A DNA stretch of 19,982 nt from Bacillota bacterium (lineage in GTDB: Bacteria; Bacillota; Desulfotomaculia; Desulfotomaculales; JAJYZD01), in contig JAJYZD010000034.1 in the NCBI GenBank assembly GCA_021800315.1, positions 1 to 19,982 on the forward strand. Reading direction: 5' to 3'. Of the stretch, positions 15,213 to 19,982 are shown in pieces (positions within the stretch are counted from its first letter, which is position 1; every line of letters begins with the position of its first letter). The position numbers were made by a program, and so were the translations under genes. The notes beneath the pieces are model-generated. The model ran no database searches, was not told the origin of the DNA, and saw only the letters and a list, made by a program, of their open reading frames with translations.

Positions 15213-15309
15213 GCATTGGATCTTGCGGGTCCAGGGGCTTCCCCGCTCTTCCGCGCCCTAAGCCGCGTGGCCGTGGTTCCCCCGGTCAAGCGGATCGGGC
15301 GAACCGGGG

Positions 15310-16413
15310 TCAGTGCTCCAGATCGCGGATATAATCGGCGAACATCTTTTCCCCAAAGGCGTAGTGCCCGCGGGCCACTTTTTCCAGGATACCCTCCTCC
15401 GCGAGGAAGTGAACAGCCCGGGTAACCTGGAAGGAGGAGGGCTTCCTCCCGCTCTTCCCGTACAAGGGATCGCCGGTGGCGACGCGGCGGGCCACAACCT
15501 GGGCACCCGGGTGGGAGGCCAAAAGACGCCACATTTCGCCGAAAGTGGGAGTCAGGCGGCTCATGGTAAGCTGGTAGGCCGCATCCAAAAGCGTACCGGT
15601 ATCGAGTTCACCGTTCCAGACATCCATTACGGCATTGCCCAGGTGCATCAGGTCGCCCGGGTGTCCGCCCGCGGCTTCGGCCATATGCCGCGCAAAGTTT
15701 TTATTTACCGTAACCCCGGCCAGTTGCAGTTTGCGCCGCAGATAGCCCTCCCAGACGAGCGCCGGCACCGGCGGCAACGCCTCCAGGCTGGCGAAGCGAA
15801 AGAACGGTTCGTTCTCCCTGATGAAAAGGGCCTCCAGCAGTCCTTTGCGCGAGCCGAGGAACAGATAGGTGGAATTCTGATGGTGTTGAAAAAAGGACCG
15901 GAAGGTGCGGTAGACGTCCGCACCGAATTTGCCGGCATCCTGGAACTCGTCCAGTACAACTACGAGGTGCCGTTGACGGCGCCGGGCCAACGCTTCCCCG
16001 AGGTCCAGAACCGCGTCAAGACTGAGCTGCCGCTTTTGTTGCAGTTCCACCGCCAGGGACACCGCTTCACCAAAATCAGTCTTAATCTCCGAAAGGACAG
16101 GCAGTTGCTGGGCAACCCAGCGCAGTCCCCGGGCCAGAATGCGGTCGTTCTTCAGCACCTCGCTGGTAAAGGCAAGGGCGAAGCCTTCGGGCGCGGCATA
16201 GCGGAAAAAATCAAGGTAAACGGTCATGGTGCCGCCGGCCTGCAACCGGGCCAGGATTTCCATGGCGACAGAAGTCTTACCGGTTCGCCGCGGGGATGCC
16301 AGGATCAGGTTCTCCCCGCGTTGCAAACGGTTGACCAGGGACCGGATAATGTCTTCGCGTCCTACCAGGTCGCTGCCGGGCACGATGGTGCCCACGGGAA
16401 AGCCTGGAATCAC
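15310..16413 (-). CDS. AAA-family ATPase (ATPase_2/archaeal-type) with C-terminal winged helix
   Basis: A 367-residue P-loop ATPase of the kind often called archaeal ATPase or ATPase_2, related to STAND and ORC/Cdc6 ATPases. Its cellular role is not known. Features in order are LVGRED (about 16-21), Walker A SPRRTGKTS (40-48), Walker B VVVLDEFQ (151-158), a sensor-like YLFLGSRKGLLEALF near 183-197, and a C-terminal winged-helix-like part containing FQVTRAVHFLAEEGILEKV. Such proteins scatter between genomes and often sit as lone genes. Here the unit carries its own promoter inside a dyad. The start is a GTG; GAGGGG lies nine bases upstream and GAGGAG closer. The unit seems to have landed between recJ and the glycosylase relic. 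A CCCCGGT/ACCGGGG inverted repeat follows the stop codon but has no T-run. Confidence 0.85.
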   Translation of the reverse strand: MIPGFPVGTIVPGSDLVGREDIIRSLVNRLQRGENLILASPRRTGKTSVAMEILARLQAGGTMTVYLDFFRYAAPEGFALAFTSEVLKNDRILARGLRWVAQQLPVLSEIKTDFGEAVSLAVELQQKRQLSLDAVLDLGEALARRRQRHLVVVLDEFQDAGKFGADVYRTFRSFFQHHQNSTYLFLGSRKGLLEALFIRENEPFFRFASLEALPPVPALVWEGYLRRKLQLAGVTVNKNFARHMAEAAGGHPGDLMHLGNAVMDVWNGELDTGTLLDAAYQLTMSRLTPTFGEMWRLLASHPGAQVVARRVATGDPLYGKSGRKPSSFQVTRAVHFLAEEGILEKVARGHYAFGEKMFADYIRDLEH

Positions 16414-16428
16414 CGCTCCTCACCCCTC

Positions 16429-16467
16429 ACGCCAATATCGGTGTTATTATAGTACAGATTTTGGCGT
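16429..16467. promoter_or_regulatory. Inverted repeat around the ATPase promoter, candidate operator
   Basis: ACGCCAATAT (16429-16438) and ATTTTGGCGT (16458-16467) are reverse complements at nine of ten positions, separated by 19 bases. The centre of symmetry (16448) falls in the -10 box. A dimeric repressor bound here would block the promoter. Confidence 0.5.
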
Positions 16468-16474
16468 ATAGCAA
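16446..16474 (-). promoter_or_regulatory. Sigma-A-type promoter of the AAA ATPase gene
   Basis: On the minus strand TTGCTA (16469-16474), a 17-base spacer and a perfect TATAAT (16446-16451) predict a start near 16439, about 25 bases before the GTG at 16413. Confidence 0.75.
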
Positions 16475-16537
16475 GAGCCGGTAAGCCCTCACCACCCCAC
16501 ACCCGGTCGCCCGTCCGTCTACGCCGCCCGGGACGTT

Positions 16538-16636
16538 CAGCGACCGGTTGCCCGGCATCGAGCCCAGGATCAGCACCCGGACCGAACCATCCACCGCCGG
16601 TTCCAACGACTTAAGCCTACCCAGGACACCCACCTC
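16538..16636 (-). pseudogene. 5' relic of a hypoxanthine/uracil-DNA glycosylase (UDG family 6-like) gene
   Basis: The minus-strand frame reads LKSLEPAVDGSVRVLILGSM and continues with PGNRSL (16615-16538). This closely resembles the start of DNA-deoxyinosine glycosylases, where a VLILGSMPG segment forms the active-site loop. The conserved continuation (YYAHPRNxFW in relatives) is absent. After RSL the frame drifts into unrelated sequence and runs into the ATPase promoter at 16474. The rest of the gene is nowhere in the window. It follows the cation-efflux gene closely. I infer a gene cut by an insertion or deletion that brought in the ATPase unit. Only about 26 codons match, so this is moderately sure. 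Confidence 0.55.
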
Positions 16637-16658
16637 CAGCCGGGTAACAGCCGCTTCC

Positions 16659-17609
16659 TCAGTTCTTCCGGCAGTGGCTGCAACCGCTGGACCGGCAGAC
16701 GAACTCAGTTTTGGCCGTATCGGTATGAGCCAGTTGACAGTCGGGACAATCAAGCTTGCAGGGTTCAATGTGGATGAGGGCCTCGCAACCCGGCAGGCGA
16801 CTGGTCAGTTCCTGCTCGATTTGGTCGCACAGGTCGTGCACCTGGCCGATGGGATGGTCTTTGGGCACCACCAGGTGGAGGTCCACCAGGCGCCGGGAGC
16901 CGGAACGGCGGGTGCGCAGGGCGTGGTAGTTGATGTAGCTCTTGGCGTTGGCAGCCAGAACTTCCTGGATGAGTTTTCCCTCCTCCGGTGGCAGTCTGAC
17001 GTCCAGAAACCCCTGCAGGGCATCCCGGGACAGATCGTAGGCGATCTTCAGAATCAGGGCGGATACCAGCAGGCCCATGATCGGGTCAAAGGCGTCCCAG
17101 CCCGTGAGGTAGATCAGCACAAGACCGATGAACACACCGGCCGAAGTGAAAACATCGGTGCGCAGGTGGCGACCGTCGGCGGCAAGGGCCGGGGAATCCA
17201 GCCGCTTCCCGGCGACCAGGAGCCGGCCGGAAACGAACCAATTGACGAGCATGGAGCAGGCCATCACGACAACGCCCAGGCCCAGGTCGGTCACCGGCGC
17301 ACCGATCACCAGTTTCTGAACGGAGCCGAAGACGATGAATACCGCCGCCACCAGGATCAAGCCGGCCTCCACCAACCCGGCCAGGTTCTCGAACTTGCCG
17401 TGCCCGTAACTGTGCACGTCATCGGCCGGCTTGACCGCCTCCCGTACCGAAAGGAAGGTTACCAGCGAAGCCACCAGGTCGAGGCCGGAGTGCACCCCCT
17501 CGGCGACGACCCCCATTGAACCCATGCCTATGCCGACGGCCAGCTTGAGAACGGTCAGCAAGGTGTTGGATACAACGGATATCCGGATGGCTTTGATTCT
17601 GTCGTCCAT
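16659..17609 (-). CDS. Cation diffusion facilitator (CDF) transporter with cysteine-rich C-terminal tail
   Basis: A 316-residue inner-membrane divalent-metal/proton antiporter of the CDF family. Membrane segments fall at about 10-30, 33-55, 78-98, 108-133, 152-170 and 175-193. The transport site shows His40-x3-Asp44 (EGVHSGLDL) and His148-x3-Asp152 (RHLRTDV). This HD-HD set is typical of zinc-type members. A cytoplasmic dimerisation domain follows from about 205. Unusually, the end carries CKLDCPDC (284-291) and CRSSGCSHC (305-313), six cysteines that could bind metal. The ATG has GAGGAG eight bases upstream. The frame opens 99 codons earlier, but that part lies inside the YteA-like gene. It follows that gene by 25 bases and is probably co-transcribed with it. 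Confidence 0.92.
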   Translation of the reverse strand: MDDRIKAIRISVVSNTLLTVLKLAVGIGMGSMGVVAEGVHSGLDLVASLVTFLSVREAVKPADDVHSYGHGKFENLAGLVEAGLILVAAVFIVFGSVQKLVIGAPVTDLGLGVVVMACSMLVNWFVSGRLLVAGKRLDSPALAADGRHLRTDVFTSAGVFIGLVLIYLTGWDAFDPIMGLLVSALILKIAYDLSRDALQGFLDVRLPPEEGKLIQEVLAANAKSYINYHALRTRRSGSRRLVDLHLVVPKDHPIGQVHDLCDQIEQELTSRLPGCEALIHIEPCKLDCPDCQLAHTDTAKTEFVCRSSGCSHCRKN

Positions 17610-17634
17610 GACGGCGCTCCTCTCCGGCCCGGCC

Positions 17635-18285
17635 TCACACGGTGCCGGGCGGCCGGGAACTGCGGTAGAAAACTCCGTCGGAACCGCTCTCCCAGGGGAT
17701 GTTCTCCACTTCCTCCACGTAACCCCGCTCTTCCCGGGTGAAACTGTCCCCGTAATAGGAGCCGCTGCCGGCCCCTTCGGCGTGTTCGGTGGTCCGCTCC
17801 ACGTCCTGCCAGGCATCCTCCATGTCGTACTGGATGTCGCCGCCGCCTTCCCTTTCGGACCGGACCAGGAGATCCTGCAGGACGGCCTCCTCCACCGGGC
17901 GTACACTCCGACCCTTTTCCTCGTCCTTTTTCTTGCAGACGACGCACTTGTCGGTGTAGGGTACGGCCAGAAGACGCTCCAGAGGTATGTCCACCCCGCA
18001 CGAGGTACAAACTCCGTACCGCCCGGCAGCCATGCGTTCCAACGCTTCGTCCACCGCCCGCAGAGTCAGGCGGGCGTTCTCCCGCAGGGAAAAATCCTTC
18101 GAACGCTCGAACACCTCACTGCCCACGTCGGCCGGGTGATTGTCATAGGTGGACAGTTCCCCCGTGGAGTCGCTCAGGGAGCGGCCCAGCCCGTCGTCGG
18201 TTATGTCCTGCACCAGGCCGGCCAAGCGTGTCCTCATTGCGGCCAGTTTGGCCCCGAGCATCCTCCGGTCGTCTTCGCGCAGCAC
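17635..18285 (-). CDS. YteA-like TraR/DksA zinc-finger protein
   Basis: A 216-residue TraR/DksA-family protein of the YteA subgroup, known from endospore-forming Firmicutes and thought to be regulatory. It has a helical N-terminal hairpin, the YteA-like stretch STYDNHPADVGSEVFERSKD (45-64), RYGVCTSCGVDIPLERL (89-105) with Cys93 and Cys96, and DKCVVC with Cys114 and Cys117, giving a complete four-cysteine zinc finger. A long acidic C-terminal part ends in EVENIPWESG. The start is GTG 18285 with GGGGGA six bases upstream. The frame opens at 18399, but the extra part crosses the hairpin at 18322-18343. The ATG at 18261 has GGAGG directly against it. DksA-type proteins act on RNA polymerase; whether this one does is unknown. 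Confidence 0.87.
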   Translation of the reverse strand: MLREDDRRMLGAKLAAMRTRLAGLVQDITDDGLGRSLSDSTGELSTYDNHPADVGSEVFERSKDFSLRENARLTLRAVDEALERMAAGRYGVCTSCGVDIPLERLLAVPYTDKCVVCKKKDEEKGRSVRPVEEAVLQDLLVRSEREGGGDIQYDMEDAWQDVERTTEHAEGAGSGSYYGDSFTREERGYVEEVENIPWESGSDGVFYRSSRPPGTV

Positions 18286-18321
18286 GTTCTTTCCCCCGTT
18301 TTTAACATACTCGCCGGGAAG

Positions 18322-18343
18322 TCTCCTCCCTTTAGGGAGGAGA
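18322..18343. repeat. Perfect 9-bp hairpin with TTTA loop
   Basis: TCTCCTCCC (18322-18330) and GGGAGGAGA (18335-18343) are exact inverted repeats around TTTA. No T-run follows on either side, so it is not a terminator. On the minus strand it is preceded by CTTTCAT. Hairpins set next to a TTCAT-like word are typical of IS200/IS605-type element ends, so it may be a second element relic. Confidence 0.6.
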
Positions 18344-18402
18344 TGAAAGGCGAAACTATTTTCAAAAAATACCTTGGGCCTTATTGAAAGCACTACCACC
18401 CA

Positions 18403-18431
18403 GGTATATCATAATAGTAGCTCCTTGACAA
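18403..18431 (-). promoter_or_regulatory. Possible promoter of the YteA-like gene
   Basis: On the minus strand TTGTCA (18426-18431), a 17-base spacer and TATACC (18403-18408) form a moderate promoter, about 120 bases before the GTG at 18285. The -10 box matches only four of six bases. Confidence 0.35.
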
Positions 18432-18663
18432 TCGGTATGGGGTTGTGGCGGGTCACCAGGGCTGCCACGTAAAACCGATTCCCAAGAGACCGGTCCTATG
18501 CGAAACGTTTTGCATGCCGAAAGAACTGCTCTCTCGTAGAGCAAACTTGCGGTGTAACTCCAGGACCATGAAGCCATAAGGTCCACCTCCAGCCCCTCAA
18601 AAAGGCGGAGGTGCCTCGCAGCAGAGGGTGGAAGCTCCGCCCTTCAGGACGGGGAGGCTTCAC
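18430..18663 (+). ncRNA. Chain of five hairpins; orphan IS200/IS605-type (OMEGA/HEARO-like) RNA or element relic
   Basis: This 234-base stretch has no coding potential but a regular series of stems on the plus strand. H1 is AATCGGT/ACCGATT (18430-18480) with inner GTGGC/GCCAC. H2 is TGCTCT/AGAGCA (18527-18543). H3 is GGACC/GGTCC (18563-18584). H4 is CACCTCC/GGAGGTG (18584-18613). H5 (18628-18663) is a long terminal hairpin closed by GTGGAAGC against GCTTCAC. The last hairpin, with its CCGCCCTTCAGG loop region and TTCAC end, looks like the ends of IS200/IS605-superfamily elements and the RNA scaffolds of TnpB or IscB. The conserved-looking linker ACTTGCGGTGTAACTCC suggests the HEARO/IscB type, but this is from memory. 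No transposase, tnpB or iscB is present. The element ends within the stop codon of the DUF5665 gene. TTGAC (18425-18429) directly precedes it and could be a target word. Confidence 0.5.
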
Positions 18664-18959
18664 GATGATTGAAGCTTGAACTGGACCAGCCGGACAATCT
18701 CGGCAATGTAGCCGGAAATGACGGGGAGATGCCAAAGGAGCAGCCGTTGCAGGATGTAGACGACTATCGCTCCCAGGATGGCGAAACCTACGGCCATACC
18801 CACCCCGTTGGCCAGGCCGGAGAGGAAATTCAGGTACAGGAGCCGGCCCGGTTTTTGCAGAAGCATGACGTACCGGCCGAGCTTCATCTTTTCCAGGTTG
18901 AGGTTGAACCGTTGGAGTTCTTCTTGCAACCGGCTTTCCAGTTCGCCTTCCTCTGCCAC
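18660..18959 (-). CDS. DUF5665 small membrane protein
   Basis: A 99-residue protein matching the DUF5665 pattern of Clostridia. It has a charged helical N-terminal part (AEEGELESRLQEELQRF), then LGRYVMLLQKPGRLLYLNFL, then a long glycine-rich hydrophobic stretch (about 41-75) that forms one or two membrane segments, and a C-terminal amphipathic part with LPVISGYIAEIVRLVQ. Its function is unknown. GTG 18959 is chosen because AGGGGGA lies seven bases upstream; the frame reaches back to 19025 without a better site. It follows the secF terminator. A weak promoter-like TTGCTA-17-AACGAT is present upstream. The TGA stop overlaps the last bases (TTCAC) of the hairpin element at 18430-18663, so the natural C terminus may have been changed by the insertion. 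Confidence 0.82.
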   Translation of the reverse strand: MAEEGELESRLQEELQRFNLNLEKMKLGRYVMLLQKPGRLLYLNFLSGLANGVGMAVGFAILGAIVVYILQRLLLWHLPVISGYIAEIVRLVQFKLQSS

Positions 18960-19074
18960 TGGCGCGTCCCCCTGCCGGATAATGTGCCCGCGGCGGATCG
19001 TTCCATGAGTCGGCCGGGGTAGCAATTTCTTCTACGGCGCGCGGAGCGGGAGCGCGGTCCCCCGCCGCTCCGGC

Positions 19075-19112
19075 AAAAAACAGCCGGCCCTGCACATGAG
19101 TGTACGGCCGGC
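19075..19112 (-). terminator. Intrinsic terminator downstream of secF
   Basis: On the minus strand the seven-base arms GCCGGCC (19112-19106) and GGCCGGC (19089-19083) enclose a 16-base loop that can pair further. TG and TTTTTT (19080-19075) follow. A weaker TGCCGG/CCGGCA hairpin (19185-19200) lies between secF and this site. Confidence 0.8.
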
Positions 19113-19226
19113 ATGTACCAACCCAAGGTTGCGGGACCACCGTGACGAGCCGGCCGCTTTTTCCGGTTTTCCCCCTGTTATATATGCCGGGGTGCCGGCA
19201 AAGGAACAGGGCGGGAGAAATTCCCC

Positions 19227-19982
19227 TTACGCCGCCTCCTGCGCCCGCCTGACCCTGCGCCGCTTATCCCACAGCTTGAAGTCCACCCACAGGGGGCTGG
19301 CGTTGAAGATGGAGGAGTAGCCTCCGCTGATGACCCCGATAAGCAGGGCCAGCACCATGGTCTTGATGGTGGTGCCGCCTACCAACAGCAGGGCCGTCAG
19401 GACGAAGATAACGGTCAGGACGGTGTTGATGGAACGGGGCACGGTCTGCCACAGGCTCAGGTTGACCAGATCTTCCAGTTCCGTACCGCGGGTGATGTTC
19501 TTACGGTTCTCGCGGATCCGGTCGAAGATGACGATGGTGTCGTTGATGGAATAACCGATGATGGTCAGGATAGCCGCCACGAAAGAACTGTCCACCTGGA
19601 TGCGGAACAGGGAAAACAGACCGGTCACCACCAGGGTGTCGTGCAGGAGCGCGATGATGGCGGCCAGACCCTGCATGAACTCGAAGCGGATGGTAACCCA
19701 GATCACGATCAGCACGGAAGCCGCCAGAATGGACAGGATGGCGTTCCGGATGAGTTCGCCGCTGATCTGCGGCCCCACCTTCTGGTCCTGCTGCACGGTG
19801 ATACCGCCGAACTTAGCCTTCAGGGAACTGATCAGCGCGTTGCCCTGTTCCTCGCTCAGGACCGGCATCCGGATGAGGAAGCCGGTGGCGCCGGACTGCT
19901 GGATCTGGGAATTGGCGGCCAGGCCCGCAATCCCCTGGGCCCCCAGGACATTCCGGACCTCCTGCACGGAAGCCGGTTTCCC
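19227..19982 (-). CDS. secF: Protein-export membrane protein SecF, N terminus beyond the window
   Basis: The last 251 residues of SecF. With SecD it forms the membrane complex that uses the proton gradient to pull exported proteins through SecYEG. The visible part starts in the periplasmic domain (VQEVRNVLGAQGIAG) and continues through five membrane segments. It contains the hallmark GYSINDTIVIFDRIRENR and a typical basic C terminus KLWDKRRRVRRAQEAA. About 45-50 N-terminal residues with the first membrane segment and the start codon lie to the right of the window. secD is expected just upstream but cannot be seen. The gene ends in the terminator at 19075-19112. Confidence 0.96.
   Translation of the reverse strand, partial: GKPASVQEVRNVLGAQGIAGLAANSQIQQSGATGFLIRMPVLSEEQGNALISSLKAKFGGITVQQDQKVGPQISGELIRNAILSILAASVLIVIWVTIRFEFMQGLAAIIALLHDTLVVTGLFSLFRIQVDSSFVAAILTIIGYSINDTIVIFDRIRENRKNITRGTELEDLVNLSLWQTVPRSINTVLTVIFVLTALLLVGGTTIKTMVLALLIGVISGGYSSIFNASPLWVDFKLWDKRRRVRRAQEAA

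Noticed and set aside
17610..17906. 99-codon N-terminal extension of the CDF transporter
   Set aside because: It lies out of frame inside the YteA-like gene, and GAGGAG precedes the ATG at 17609.
18362..18412. 16-codon minus-strand frame with a perfect AAGGAG site, a possible leader peptide
   Set aside because: It overlaps the -10 box of the only plausible nearby promoter and shows no regulatory codons or attenuator; it is possible only if a transcript enters from upstream.

Overview
The window is chromosomal DNA of high G+C content. Almost every gene lies on the minus strand, so transcription runs from high to low coordinates. The gene set points to a Gram-positive, endospore-forming anaerobe of the Clostridia, of the Desulfotomaculum/Pelotomaculum/Desulforudis kind. 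The evidence is a YteA-type TraR/DksA protein (a family known from endospore formers), MrfA/MrfB, a bifunctional Rel, a DUF5665 membrane protein, and a 6S RNA gene between aspS and tcdA as in Bacillus. The species cannot be named from the sequence alone.

Layout from the right edge. The 3' part of secF (19227-19982) ends at a strong terminator. It is followed by a DUF5665 membrane protein, a 374-bp non-coding stretch, a YteA-like zinc-finger protein and a cation-efflux transporter with a cysteine-rich tail. The non-coding stretch holds a chain of hairpins that looks like an orphan IS200/IS605-type (OMEGA/HEARO-like) RNA or element remnant. A short relic of a hypoxanthine/uracil-DNA glycosylase gene comes next. 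It is cut off by a self-contained AAA ATPase gene whose promoter sits inside an inverted repeat. Then comes the operon recJ-relA-dtd-MBL hydrolase (15104-9270), with a good promoter in front of recJ. It covers DNA repair, the stringent response and tRNA/metabolite proofreading.

The centre holds the only plus-strand gene, a 69-codon unrecognised protein (9066-9275). Its promoter and the aspS promoter are back to back and share one -35 block. aspS (probably the non-discriminating type) is followed by a 6S RNA gene with its own promoter and terminator, and then by tcdA. On the left, a ferredoxin-nitroreductase gene leads into mrfB-mrfA, the exonuclease/helicase pair known from mitomycin-lesion repair in B. 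subtilis. The last complete gene is a Uma2-family nuclease with its own promoter and terminator.

The strongest candidates for new biology are the hairpin-rich element at 18430-18663, the small plus-strand gene with its shared promoter, leader hairpin and embedded 31-bp palindrome, and the dyad around the AAA ATPase promoter.
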